Assembly: GCF_000745215.1 (NCBI RefSeq)
Contig: NZ_JQNK01000001.1
Coordinates: 13,753-77,752 of the forward strand
Origin: Methylosinus sp. PW1
GTDB lineage: Bacteria > Pseudomonadota > Alphaproteobacteria > Rhizobiales > Beijerinckiaceae
Length of the DNA stretch: 64,000 bases
Reading direction: 5' to 3'
Below the pieces are notes generated by a model. It ran no database searches and had not been told where the DNA came from. It saw only the letters and a program-made list of their open reading frames with translations. Shown in pieces: positions 24,975 through 34,844 of the stretch. How positions within the stretch are numbered: position 1 is the first letter of the stretch; each line of letters starts with the position of its first letter. The position numbers were made by a program, and so were the translations under genes.

Positions 24975-27150
24975 ACAGCCATCGCAGAGCGGCACCTCGC
25001 GGGAAACGCTCGTCGGTTCGGTCGAGCGCGTGACGTTCCACAATGAGGAGAATGGCTTCGCGGTTCTGAAGGTGAAAGCGCGCGGCAAGCGCGACCTCGT
25101 GCCGGTCGTCGGCCACGCCGCGTCAATTTCCGCGGGCGAATATATTCATGCCGTCGGCGTCTGGATCAACGACCGCGCTCATGGGCTTCAATTCAAAGCG
25201 GATTTTCTGAAGACCACGCCTCCGACGACGGCGGCGGGCATCGAGAAATATCTCGGCTCCGGCATGGTCCGGGGCATCGGTCCCAAGCTCGCCGCGAGAA
25301 TTGTCGCCGCATTCGGCGTGGCCACCTTCGAAACCATCGAAGCGACCCCGGAAAGGCTGAAGGAGGTCTCGGGGATCGGAGAGTTCCGCGCCAAAAGAAT
25401 CGCCGCCGGCTGGGCCGAGCAGAAGGCCGTCCGCGACATTATGGTGTTCCTGCATTCGCATGGTGTCGGGACTTCGCGAGCGGTGCGCATCTTCAAGACC
25501 TATGGGTTCGACGCCATTCGGGTGATGACCGAAGATCCCTATCGGCTCGCCCGGGATATTCGAGGCATCGGCTTTCGGACCGCCGACGCCATGGCCATGA
25601 AGATGGGCGTCGGGAAAGAAGCGCCGCAACGCGTGCGCGCCGGCGTATCCTTCGCGCTGCAGGAGGCGACCGACGACGGTCACTGCGGGCTTCCTATCGA
25701 AAGCCTTCTCACACTGGCGGTCAAGCTGCTCGACGTCGACAAGGCGATCGTGCGGACGGCGCTCGATCACGAGCTCGCGGGCGCGGAAGTCGTCGGCGAC
25801 ACGATCGGCGGGGAGCCCTGCATCTTCTTGCGCGGGCTTCACACCGCCGAGCGCGGCGTCGCCGAGCGGCTGCGGGCGCTGCTCCGAGGCTCGCCGCCCT
25901 GGCCGCAGATCGACGTGGAAAAGGCCGCCCCCTGGGTCGAGAAGCGGACGGGAAAGACCCTGGCGCCGTCGCAGCGCGCGGCGATCAAGATGGCGCTCCG
26001 CTCCAAAGTCGCCGTGATCACCGGCGGTCCCGGCGTCGGCAAGACGACCTTGCTCGACGCGGTTCTGCGCATTCTGGTCGCCAAGGGAACGAAAATTCTG
26101 CTCGCCGCGCCGACCGGCCGCGCCGCCAAGCGCATGGCCGAACAGACCAGGATAGAGGCGAAGACCATCCACCGTCTGTTGGAGATCGATCCCAAGACCG
26201 GCGGATTTCGGCGGGGTCCGGACAATCCGCTCGACTGCGACCTGCTCGTCATCGACGAAACCAGCATGGTCGACATCTCGCTCATGTACGCGCTCGTCAA
26301 GGCGATCCCCGGGCCATCGGCGCTCTTGCTGGTCGGCGACGTCGATCAATTGCCGTCGGTCGGACCAGGCCAGGTGCTCGCGGACATCATCGAATCCGGA
26401 GCCGTGCCGGTCGCACGCCTGACCGAAGTATTCCGGCAGGCCGCCGAAAGCCGCATCATCGTGAACGCCCATCGGATCAATCGCGGCGAAATGCCGGAAT
26501 TGCCGCGGCGCGGCGAGGAATCGGATTTCTGGTTCGTCGACGCCGAAGATCCCGAGAGGGGAGCCGCCACGGTGGTGGAAATCGTTCGCGACCGAATTCC
26601 GCGGCGCTTCGGTCTCGACCCGATCCGCGACATTCAGGTGCTCTGTCCGATGCAGCGCGGCGCGCTCGGGGCGCGAGCGCTCAATGTCGATCTGCAGAAG
26701 GCGCTCAATCCCAACCCGCCGGCGAAGGTGGAGAAATTCGGCTCGATCTTCGCGCCAGGCGACAAGGTCATGCAGACCGAAAACGATTACGATCGTGACG
26801 TATTCAACGGCGACCTCGGCACGATCCTGCGCATCGACGACGACGAGGCCTCACTCGTCGCGAACTTCGACGGTCGAGAGGTCGTGTATCCATTCGCCGA
26901 GCTCGACGCCTTGGTCCCGGCCTATGCGACGACGATCCACAAGTCGCAGGGCTCGGAATATCCTGCCGTGGTCATCACGCTGGCCACGCAGCATTACACC
27001 ATGCTGGCGCGCAATCTCGTCTACACGGCTGTGACCCGCGCCAAGCGCCTCGTCGTCCTCGTCGGCCAGCGCCGCGCGCTGGCGATCGCGGTGAGAAGCG
27101 GCGCCGGGCGAAAGCGATGGACGAAGCTGAAGGAGTGGTTGAAGGTTTGA
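24964..27150 (+). CDS. recD2: RecD2-type DNA helicase
   Basis: A 5'-3' helicase of superfamily 1B. After a short tail come VERVTFHNEENGFAVLKVKA (N-terminal OB fold), paired helix-hairpin-helix motifs (SGMVRGIGPKLAARIV, EVSGIGEFRAKRI), then the motor: Walker A VITGGPGVGKTTLL (around 26020-26058), motif Ia LAAPTGRAAKRM, Walker B LLVIDETSMVD, motif III LLLVGDVDQLPSVGPG, and motif VI YTAVTRAKRLVVLVG. About 728 residues, the usual size. The frame is open back to 24571, but the upstream part is a shadow of the WGR gene; the TTG at 24964 is my preferred start. Confidence 0.9.
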   Translation: MKPEQPSQSGTSRETLVGSVERVTFHNEENGFAVLKVKARGKRDLVPVVGHAASISAGEYIHAVGVWINDRAHGLQFKADFLKTTPPTTAAGIEKYLGSGMVRGIGPKLAARIVAAFGVATFETIEATPERLKEVSGIGEFRAKRIAAGWAEQKAVRDIMVFLHSHGVGTSRAVRIFKTYGFDAIRVMTEDPYRLARDIRGIGFRTADAMAMKMGVGKEAPQRVRAGVSFALQEATDDGHCGLPIESLLTLAVKLLDVDKAIVRTALDHELAGAEVVGDTIGGEPCIFLRGLHTAERGVAERLRALLRGSPPWPQIDVEKAAPWVEKRTGKTLAPSQRAAIKMALRSKVAVITGGPGVGKTTLLDAVLRILVAKGTKILLAAPTGRAAKRMAEQTRIEAKTIHRLLEIDPKTGGFRRGPDNPLDCDLLVIDETSMVDISLMYALVKAIPGPSALLLVGDVDQLPSVGPGQVLADIIESGAVPVARLTEVFRQAAESRIIVNAHRINRGEMPELPRRGEESDFWFVDAEDPERGAATVVEIVRDRIPRRFGLDPIRDIQVLCPMQRGALGARALNVDLQKALNPNPPAKVEKFGSIFAPGDKVMQTENDYDRDVFNGDLGTILRIDDDEASLVANFDGREVVYPFAELDALVPAYATTIHKSQGSEYPAVVITLATQHYTMLARNLVYTAVTRAKRLVVLVGQRRALAIAVRSGAGRKRWTKLKEWLKV

Positions 27151-27229
27151 AATCGACTACCGACGTGGCGCACCGGCGGAGAGCACGCGACGCCGGGTCC
27201 TGCGTCAGAGACAGGAACGAGACGGGCGC

Positions 27230-27502
27230 GTGAAAATGCAAGACTTGAACGAGAGCGCCCCGTCGGCGAACGACAACAGGGCGACGACAGTGACCTCGGG
27301 ACGCCGAGCGATGCACGCCAGCCCGCAGGACGAAGCACGGGGCCTCGAGGTCGTGCGCCTCCACCAGAGGCTGGAGGATTGGCGCGATTGCCGTCGTCTC
27401 TCTGTTGCCGAGAGGTGGCCAGCGCTCGCCTACGAAATCATCTGCATCGAAATTCGCACGCTGGAACGGGCCATTGCTCGACAGGTACGTGAATTATTCT
27501 GA
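27230..27502 (+). CDS. Small hypothetical protein
   Basis: A 90-residue frame from a GTG start with an amphipathic C-terminal half (LEVVRLHQRLEDWRDCRRLSVAERWPALAYEI...). Codon use is like the neighbours. It follows recD2 by 79 bases. I do not recognise the family. Confidence 0.45.
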   Translation: MKMQDLNESAPSANDNRATTVTSGRRAMHASPQDEARGLEVVRLHQRLEDWRDCRRLSVAERWPALAYEIICIEIRTLERAIARQVRELF

Positions 27503-27904
27503 GCTGCGCGGCGCCAAGCGCGGATACAACGGTCGAGGGTACCCATCGCGCCGCGGCTGTGACGAGAGGCGGCGAGCGCGTTCGGCCCCCATGCGCGCGA
27601 ACTCGCGGAACGGGCGTTATGGGAACCCGGAAACGTCGCGCCGGTAGCAGGATGACGTCACCACGGTCGAGTTCAACGGATACGAACTCCGAGAAGTCGC
27701 CTGCTATGCCGTGGCGCGCGCGGCCAGCATTGGCGATCTTGGAACGCAATCGCCCTGACGATCCACGCCCACGCGCCGAGATAGACACCCCGCGGTTGTT
27801 CGCGGATGGACACGAACGGACTAAATCGTTACGTGACTGTGCATGAGCTGCGCTGGCTGAGGAGGCTCGCGATACGGGGCAGGCTGCGGCGAGCGACGCC
27901 GCGC
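27503..27904. other. Gene-free interval
   Basis: About 400 bases without a convincing gene; composition is still G+C-rich, and it may be degenerate plasmid sequence. Confidence 0.35.
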
Positions 27905-28067
27905 ACAGCCCTCACTGCATCCGGAGGCACCAATCGATCCCCCTTTCGAAGAGCTTTTCCTCGACGAGGTGCAGGCTAAGTGGAGATCAGAAATAAAGCC
28001 CACCGGCCTGGGCGATGATCGACGGCGGGAAGCGACGGCGCTTGTAGCTCACGGGCGACTGTCTCAT
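27905..28067 (-). pseudogene. IS6-family transposase remnant
   Basis: From an ATG at 28067 the frame gives RQSPVSYKRRRFPPSIIAQAGGLYF, then after a small frame change SLHLVEEKLFERGID. These are the first blocks of IS6/IS26-type transposases (YKRHRFPPEII...LYF...SLRLVEEMLLERGI). The catalytic part is missing. Confidence 0.75.
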
Positions 28068-28195
28068 GGCCCGAAGATCGTCCCTCTCGCGTTACCCTCC
28101 GTTATGTGACATCGCCAGCTACGCCTAGATCGTATATAGAGGGCCGTTCGACCGATGATGAAAGCCGCGAACGTGGATTTGAATTAGAGGGGTGC

Positions 28196-29181
<986 letters not shown>

Positions 29182-29204
29182 GAGGCTGCTAGAGTATCCG
29201 TTAT

Positions 29205-29450
29205 GGACAATGGCTTTTTCGGCCCAAATGCGATCATCGCGCAACTATGCGTTGGCGAGGACGATCATTCTGCGCATGACGGCGGTGATGGCGACCTTGG
29301 CGGGCTCCCCAGCTTCCACGAGCCTGACATAGCCAGCCTTCATCTGCGGATTGAAGCGGCAGGCGACGAGCGCTGGCATATTGAGGGCTTGGCGGAGAAA
29401 AGCTCTGACGCCGCCGTGATCTACAAGAGTATCGCCTACGGCGTCGCCCC
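29205..29450 (-). pseudogene. IS110-family transposase C-terminal remnant
   Basis: VRAFLRQALNMPALVACRFNP...KAGYVRLVEAGEPAKVAITAVMRRMIVLANAI is the C-terminal end of IS110-family transposases (RQALYMPALVA, AITAIMRKLLVLANA). The catalytic parts are absent. It lies between gmd and a methyltransferase, so the polysaccharide genes were pushed apart here. Confidence 0.75.
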
Positions 29451-29802
29451 ACAGGCTTGGCTCACCGAGGCGCTCGCCCGTATCAACGATCACAAGATCA
29501 ATGATCTTGCCACCTTGCTGTCGTGACGCTGGGCCGCCGATTAGCAGGCCAAAAAAGTCGCCGCCTGATTCTCGCGCAGCCGTCGCTGGCCGAAAATGAT
29601 CAATCTGCGTGCCTCACCGAATGCTTACCCCGAAAACTGGAGCGCAGTGCGCGTTGCCTGATCCCGGTGCAATATCAAACCCAGATCGCTCGGCCATTCG
29701 CGCAATTTGCACCGCACCCTTTTCATCGGTTTTTAATTCTCCTAAACTAGCGGAAAACGACCCAAAGCAAAGCAGGACCAAGTCGGAAAGGCGAGCAGAG
29801 CA
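29451..29802. other. Gene-free interval
   Basis: About 350 bases between the IS110 remnant and the methyltransferase. No gene seen; the last 60 bases are A-rich and precede the methyltransferase ribosome-binding site GGCGAGCAGAGCA, so a promoter may lie here. Confidence 0.4.
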
Positions 29803-30603
29803 ATGTATGACGAGCTAGCGGACATTGTGCAACACAGACTCGATGTTGGAAACTTAAGACAAGCCGCCGAAGACCTTGGTTTCAGGGTCACGAAATATCG
29901 TCGAGGCATCGATCTCGGGGGGGGGCTCGGGCTTCATGCGCCGTTTCTACTGGACATCGTAGAAGAAATATATATTACAGATATCGTCCGTTACACCACC
30001 CAATACGAAGGGACGCTTCTCGCCGGCATAAGCGCCAAATTCGCTCGCAACAATATTCCATACGATCCGAGTCGGGTCGAGTTTCACACGGTCGACGCGC
30101 AGGATCTGATCTACAGGGACGGGCTTTTCGACTTCGTCTTCAGCGTCAACGCCTTCGAGCATATTCCCGAGCCGGCCAAGGCCTATGACGAGCTGATCCG
30201 CGTCACTGCACCAGGTAGTCTCGTGCTCATTCAGTTCGATCCATTGTGGCATTCCGCCTACGGCCATCACCTTTTCCATTTGAATCTCGATCCTTGGGCG
30301 CATCTCTTGACCAACAGAGAAGAATTCGAGCGGCTCATCTATGACAAGGGTGGCAACGCCAATGACTTTGAGATCTTTCTTCACGAGATGAACGGCAAGC
30401 GCTTTCAAATCTACAGGGATTTATTCGAGGGACAAGCGGCTAAGCATTTTTCAAAATGGCATTTCGACTATTGGTCGAAGTCCCCGCAATTGGACCCTTA
30501 TGCATCGCGTTATCCAGAGATTTACGAAGCCGCTCGCGCGCGAGGGTACGATTTGGAAAATCTCCTCGTACGTGGCGTCCAGTTCATCGGCGAGCGCTCC
30601 TGA
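29803..30603 (+). CDS. SAM-dependent methyltransferase (class I)
   Basis: The 266-residue protein has the SAM-binding motif I as RGIDLGGGLGLHAPFLL, an acidic motif II region (EIYITDIVRY), and the post-core motif GLFDFVFSVNAFEHIPEPAKAYDELIRVTAPGSLVLIQ, recognised by DFVFSVNAFEHIPEP. The C-terminal 100 residues are specific (HHLFHLNLDPWAHLL). It follows gmd, so methylation of a sugar during surface-polymer synthesis is the best guess. Lower G+C than the IS DNA around it. Confidence 0.75.
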   Translation: MYDELADIVQHRLDVGNLRQAAEDLGFRVTKYRRGIDLGGGLGLHAPFLLDIVEEIYITDIVRYTTQYEGTLLAGISAKFARNNIPYDPSRVEFHTVDAQDLIYRDGLFDFVFSVNAFEHIPEPAKAYDELIRVTAPGSLVLIQFDPLWHSAYGHHLFHLNLDPWAHLLTNREEFERLIYDKGGNANDFEIFLHEMNGKRFQIYRDLFEGQAAKHFSKWHFDYWSKSPQLDPYASRYPEIYEAARARGYDLENLLVRGVQFIGERS

Positions 30604-31150
30604 TGGATTCTTTGATTCGAGAGGACGCGCGTCGGCACGTGGTATTTTTTTGGGGAGGGGGGCTCGTCGATCGAAGCGACGGATGGGCGCGCGAACAGGA
30701 AACAACCCGCGAGCGCAGCGCCGGCAGAGCGACGCGGTGGCCGTGCGCGGCGATGCGCAGCAGTAGGAGGGCGATCATCGTCGCCAGCAGCTGAGCCTTG
30801 ATGGCGTTCTCGTTCTTGCCCAAGAACCTGTGCGGATCGAGAGATGCTGCTCAGCCAGCGGAGCAAGAGTTCGATCCGCCAGTGCGCCTCATAAAGGGCA
30901 GTGATCTCGGCCGCCTCGCACGTCACGTCGTTGGTGATCACCTCGAAATCTGCGGCTGCGGCCCTGCTCGCCGCGTCGCGCTCGATGATGCAATGGAGGC
31001 GCACCCGCGGCTTGCTATCGCCCGTTGCTCACCAGCGCGACCTCGCCATCGCCGATGGTAACGTAATTGAGATTGGCGAGCGTCACCTCGACGCGATATG
31101 GGAGGTCATCGCCGCAATCATAGGCGACTTGCTTTCTGAGCCCATGGATG
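30604..31150 (-). pseudogene. IS4-type transposase remnant, several frameshifts
   Basis: Read with frame changes, the minus strand gives RKQVAYDCGDDLPYRVEV, TIGDGEVALVSNGR, FEVITNDVTCEAAEITALYEAHWRIELLLRW (the Y-x-R/H-W-IELLFRW motif of IS4 transposases) and GKNENAIKAQLLATMIALLLLRIAAHG. A group II intron remnant sits at its upstream edge. Non-functional. Confidence 0.75.
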
Positions 31151-31152
31151 TG

Positions 31153-31505
31153 GTAGGGTCGCGGCAGGGACGTGGGTTGCCCCACGCCCCCCGCACAGAT
31201 CCGTACGTGCAGAATTACCGCATTCGGCTCTTGCCTTGAGTCAAGACGCGAAGCGCTGGTTCGGATAGGGATGCAGAACGCGGACCTTGGGGATGTAGAG
31301 CGCGATGAGGCGTTGGAAGCGCTCCCAGGTCAGGCGCGAACGCTGACTACGCCGTCGCAGAGCGCGCATCCAAGCCCGGCAGACTTCGGCGCGGAACATT
31401 CCGAGCCTTTTCAGATTGCCGGACACAGCGTGATAGAGCGGAATCCGATCAAACTGCATCATAGCCGGATGCCGCAAAGTAATTCGCGCATTCGCTCGGC
31501 GTGAT
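31153..31505 (-). mobile_element. Group II intron 3' remnant (different intron)
   Basis: The last 75 residues of a maturase are present (LGMFRAEVCRAWMRALRRRSQ.., LHPYPNQRFAS, ending at 31241), followed by a clear domain V (31230-31198: GAGCCGAATGCGGTAATTCTG...) and domain VI to about 31153. The rest of the intron is gone, cut at 31505 by the 301-bp inverted repeat. It is unrelated in sequence to the intron at 4200-6031. Confidence 0.8.
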
Positions 31506-31806
31506 GTTAGCGGCGGCGAAAATCCGCGCATAAACGGCGCGGTCGGGCTGGGTCCGAACGGCTGGAGGCGTCAGAGCGCTTTCTCTGGCGCGGCCCGGTA
31601 ATTACGGGCTGGATATGTTGATTTGGCGCGAGCTGCGGTCGGAACAGGAACACGTCAATCGGCGCGAATGGATTCACATGGGGATCGATGCGCGTGGCGG
31701 TGACGTCCCTCCGCGCCCATGATGCTGTCGTGCTCGCGACCGTCAAGGACGCTTCGCGCCGCGCCGCGGCGCCCTTCGGGCGTCCTTGACGGCCGCTGCG
31801 CGCGCC
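31506..31806. repeat. 301-bp inverted repeat, left arm
   Basis: Reverse complement of 32900-33200 with only about one mismatch. Begins GTTAGCGGCGGCGAAAATCC and, near its inner end, contains a strong nested hairpin: CCGTCAAGGACGC ... GCGTCCTTGACGG (31739-31792). The arms enclose an IS21-type remnant. Confidence 0.85.
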
Positions 31807-31874
31807 AGCATTGCAGCGCTCAGGTCGGGACGACGGGATGGCCGTCCCGATCGAACCACGGGATATTCGGCGGT

Positions 31875-32081
31875 TCAGAGAGATCCTTCGTCGCTGGCGC
31901 CGTCGTCGCCACGTTGATCCCGGAGCAATTCCTGCATTCGGTCGCCATAGAGCGCCCAGATCTTGTCGCGCAGATCGTCGATCAGCTCGAACAAGGCCAG
32001 CGCCTGCTCGGGCGTCCAGGTCCGGGGAATATCGATCGAGAGCGGACGAAGATGCGCCGGCGATCTCCTCGGCTTTCTCAT
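31875..32081 (-). CDS. Small accessory protein of an IS21-type element
   Basis: A 68-residue protein, RRSPAHLRPLSIDIPRTWTPEQALALFELIDDLRDKIWALYG, which I recognise as the small ORF that follows istB in one subgroup of IS21 elements. Its ATG overlaps the istB stop codon. Function unknown. Confidence 0.55.
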   Translation of the reverse strand: MRKPRRSPAHLRPLSIDIPRTWTPEQALALFELIDDLRDKIWALYGDRMQELLRDQRGDDGASDEGSL

Positions 32082-32830
32082 GATTTGACCTCGCGGCGCT
32101 GGCGGGTTCGTTGCTCGGCGCGGTCGCGGGCTTCCTTGAGGCGCCAGGAGTCGCCTTCGATGGAGACGATTTCAGCGTGGTGAAGGAGACGGTCGACCAG
32201 AGAGACCACGCAGGCCGCGTTGGGAAAAACTTCTCGCCATTCTGCGAACGGTCGGTTGGTCGTGACCAGCGTGCTCTTGTTCTGATAGCGGCGCGAGATC
32301 AATTCGAACAACAGATCGGCGTGCCGGTTGGAATAGGAGAGATATCCGACCTCGTCGATGACCAGCAGTTGGGGCCGGGCATAGTGGCGCAGGCGACGGC
32401 GCAAGGCGGAGTCGCTGTCCAGCGCGCAGAGATCGCCCAGCAGTTGGCCCGCGCTGGTGAACAGGACGGCATGTCCCTCGATCAGCGTTCGATGGGCGAT
32501 GTTTTGCGCGATGGTCGACTTGCCGACGCCGTTCGGACCGACGAGAACGACGTTGGTGGCGTCCTCGAGGAACTCGAGCGTCATCAGCGCGTCGATGGCG
32601 GCGCGGTCGCAGCGTTTGGGCCAGTTCCAATCGAAGTCGCAGAGGGGCTTGAAGCGACCGATATGGGCGGCGCGCAATCGGCGCTCCAGTCCGCGGCGGC
32701 CTCGCTCCCGCTCTTCCCAGCCCAGCAGCGTATCGACCCAGGCTTCGCTGGCGACCTCGTTCCAATGCGCCAGAAGTCCATGCAGATTGAGGGCGCCGGC
32801 GCGAGCGCGCCGCGTGTCGGATTCATTCAT
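32078..32830 (-). CDS. istB: IstB-like AAA+ ATPase (IS21 helper)
   Basis: IstB is the ATPase that selects the target and stimulates the IstA transposase. Walker A NVVLVGPNGVGKSTIAQNIA, Walker B LLVIDEVGYLSYSN, sensor region STLVTTNRPFAEWREVFPNAACVVSLVDRLLHHAEIV (short form TTNRPFAEW) are all intact in 250 residues. Upstream only the last 20 or so codons of istA remain (…RPHALETYDQLKDDRDE-stop, 32831-32899), so this element cannot move alone. Confidence 0.85.
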   Translation of the reverse strand: MNESDTRRARAGALNLHGLLAHWNEVASEAWVDTLLGWEERERGRRGLERRLRAAHIGRFKPLCDFDWNWPKRCDRAAIDALMTLEFLEDATNVVLVGPNGVGKSTIAQNIAHRTLIEGHAVLFTSAGQLLGDLCALDSDSALRRRLRHYARPQLLVIDEVGYLSYSNRHADLLFELISRRYQNKSTLVTTNRPFAEWREVFPNAACVVSLVDRLLHHAEIVSIEGDSWRLKEARDRAEQRTRQRREVKS

Positions 32831-32899
32831 CTCGATCGTCCTTTAGCTGGTCATAGGTTTCGAGCGCATGCGGCCGCACCGGCACATCGCGGTCGCGCA

Positions 32900-33200
32900 C
32901 GCGCGCGCAGCGGCCGTCAAGGACGCCCGAAGGGCGCCGCGGCGCGGCGCGAAGCGTCCTTGACGGTCGCGAGCACGACAGCATCATGGGCGTGGAGGGA
33001 CGTCACCGCCACGCGCATCGATCCCCATGTGAATCCATTCGCGCCGATTGACGTGTTCCTGTTCCGACCGCAGCTCGCGCCAAATCAACATATCCAGCCC
33101 GTAATTACCGGGCCGCGCCAGAGAAAGCGCTCTGACGCCTCCAGCCGTTCGGACCCAGCCCGACCGCGCCGTTTATGCGCGGATTTTCGCCGCCGCTAAC
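32900..33200. repeat. 301-bp inverted repeat, right arm
   Basis: Mirror of 31506-31806. Its outer end (…GCCGCCGCTAAC, 33200) interrupts an IstA C-terminal coding fragment. A related 35-base sequence (GACCGCGCCATCTATGCGCG...) ends another truncated transposase at about 42745-42782, so these are probably ends of one mobile element type. Confidence 0.8.
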
Positions 33201-33480
33201 AGTAGTGAGCGTCAACGCGTTGGGCGGCTTCACGGGCGGCGCGTCGACCGGCTTGCCGTCGACCAGGCGGTGCAGCAGGTTCAAGATGTGCATCTTGGTC
33301 GGCGCGCCGGCCGCCAGCGCCAGTTCGGCGGCGGTCAGCACAGCCTGCTCGTCGTGCTGTAGGACCAGAGCCAATATCTCGACCATCTCACGGTCGCCGC
33401 CCGGCTTCTTGAGCATGAACTGTTGCAGTGTCCGAAAGGCGGATGGCAGTTCACCGAAGGGCGCGCCGTTGCGCAGCGCG
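33201..33480 (-). pseudogene. IS21 IstA C-terminal fragment
   Basis: [59 protein letters not shown] and NLLHRLVDGKPV match the C-terminal end of IstA transposases (ALRNGAPF...GDR...VL..VL..G..AV..A...AL). Cut by the inverted repeat on one side and an IS3 fragment on the other. Confidence 0.7.
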
Positions 33481-33562
33481 CCGAAGGCTCCATGCCCGCT
33501 CGACAAGGTGAACCGGCAATTTCGAGCGGCGCGGCCAAATGCGCTGTGGCTGTCCGACTTCA
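33481..33562 (+). pseudogene. IS3-family OrfB fragment ending at the first catalytic motif
   Basis: Residues PLDKVNRQFRAARPNALWLSDF are the segment just before and at the first catalytic Asp of IS3-type integrase cores (VNRxFxAxRPNxLWVSDFT). The fragment stops where a group II intron 5' end begins, after GACTTCA. It is a different IS3 subgroup from the elements at 2316 and 33672. Confidence 0.75.
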
Positions 33563-33663
33563 GTGTGCCGCAGCAAGCGGCGTGAGAGATGAGGGTAGGT
33601 CCCTCGCCATCGGCTTGCAGGAGCAGGTGGCAAACCACCGTGAGCGGCGTGGGTCAAAAGCCC
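33563..33663 (+). mobile_element. Group II intron 5' fragment
   Basis: Identical to the first 101 bases of the intron at 4200-6031 (GTGTGCCGCAGCAAGCGG... to ...GGGTCAAAAGCCC), here on the plus strand. It is cut by the left end of the second IS3 element. Its 5' exon (CCGACTTCA) resembles that of the complete copy (GGGACATTA). Confidence 0.9.
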
Positions 33664-33704
33664 GCGGAGCGTGTCAACGATTTTGAGACAGCGGGATTTG
33701 GAAT

Positions 33705-34715
33705 TTAAGCTTGGAGTTCTTGTGTTTTGAGCGGTGGATTGATCCAGGCGGCGGTTGGCTTTCGGGGTGGGCTCGGCGGTATTCTGACGAAACGTTCGGG
33801 ATTGGCCTCGAAGGCGCGATCGAGGATTTTCTGGCGGGCGTCATAGATTTCTTCGGCTTGGCCGAAATGAACCTGATTCGGAGTCATCAATCCGATGCCA
33901 GCGTGGTGATGGTCGCGATTGTACCAAGTGAAGAAGTGGCGAACGAATGTCTTCGCATCCTCGACGCAGCCGAAGCGATTTGGGAACTGCGGCTGGTATT
34001 TCAGTGTCTTGAAGCAGCTTTCGGAGAATGGATTGTCGTTCGATGTATAGGGTCGGCTATGCGATTTGGTGACGCCGAGATCGGCGAGCAGCAGGGCGGT
34101 GGCCTTGGCTTTCATCGGTCCGCCGCGATCGGCATGCAGAGTGAGCTGGCCGGGCTCCACGCCGTGCTTTTCGACAGCGTCGTTGAACAGAGGTTTGAAC
34201 AGCGCGGCGGTTTCCGCGTCGGCGATGTGCCAGCCGACGACGCGACGGCTGAAGATATCGAGGATCACATAGAGGTAGAAGTAGGTCCATTTGACCGGCC
34301 CCATCAGCTTCGTAATGTCCCAGGACCAGACCTGATTGGGTCCGGTCGCCAGAAGCTCGGGCTTTTGATAGGCGGGATGGCGCAATTGCCGCCGTCGCTC
34401 GCGGACCTCGCCGTGCTCGGCGAGGATGCGATACATGGTTCGGATCGAGCACAGATAGACGCCCTCGTCGAGCAGGCAGGCGTAGATTTCGGCGGGCGCG
34501 AGATCGACGAAGCGCGGCCCGCGCAGCATCTCGAGAATATGCTGTCGCTCGGTGTCGGTCAGCGCGCGCAGAGGTTTCGGACGCGCCCTCGCGACGGCCG
34601 GCGGCTGTTTACGCGCAGCCTCGCGGCGGTGCAGGCTGGCGCGCGAAAGGCCCAGCGCTGCGCAGGCCGCAGCGATCAGGCCACTGCGTGGCGCCAGCGC
34701 CGCTACGGCGTCCAT
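33705..34715 (-). CDS. IS3-family OrfB transposase, intact
   Basis: A 336-residue integrase-core transposase: N-terminal SGLIAAACAALGLSRASLHRR, HTH_21 region with LAPAEIYACLLDEGVYLCSIRTMYRILAEHGEVRERR, and the DDE core with QVWSWDITKL, HADRGGPMKAKA and RPYTSNDNPFSESCFKTLK. It overlaps the end of orfA (ATGGACGCC start). OrfA upstream is interrupted by IS1111, so transposition by the usual OrfAB fusion is blocked unless the IS1111 excises. Confidence 0.9.
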   Translation of the reverse strand: MDAVAALAPRSGLIAAACAALGLSRASLHRREAARKQPPAVARARPKPLRALTDTERQHILEMLRGPRFVDLAPAEIYACLLDEGVYLCSIRTMYRILAEHGEVRERRRQLRHPAYQKPELLATGPNQVWSWDITKLMGPVKWTYFYLYVILDIFSRRVVGWHIADAETAALFKPLFNDAVEKHGVEPGQLTLHADRGGPMKAKATALLLADLGVTKSHSRPYTSNDNPFSESCFKTLKYQPQFPNRFGCVEDAKTFVRHFFTWYNRDHHHAGIGLMTPNQVHFGQAEEIYDARQKILDRAFEANPERFVRIPPSPPRKPTAAWINPPLKTQELQA

Positions 34716-34844
34716 CAGGAGTCCTCGTCGTTCACGATCGGGAGCCCCAGCAACAGAGCAACTTTTATGGAATGGCCCGCCCCTCCTTCCGGCGTAGTAG
34801 GCTCGCCGGCGATAGAACGGAGGGATTGGTCATGAAGACGAAGG

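Noticed and set aside
25123..26472. 449-codon minus-strand frame inside recD2
   Set aside because: Antisense to well-conserved helicase motifs, no family features; a codon-bias shadow.
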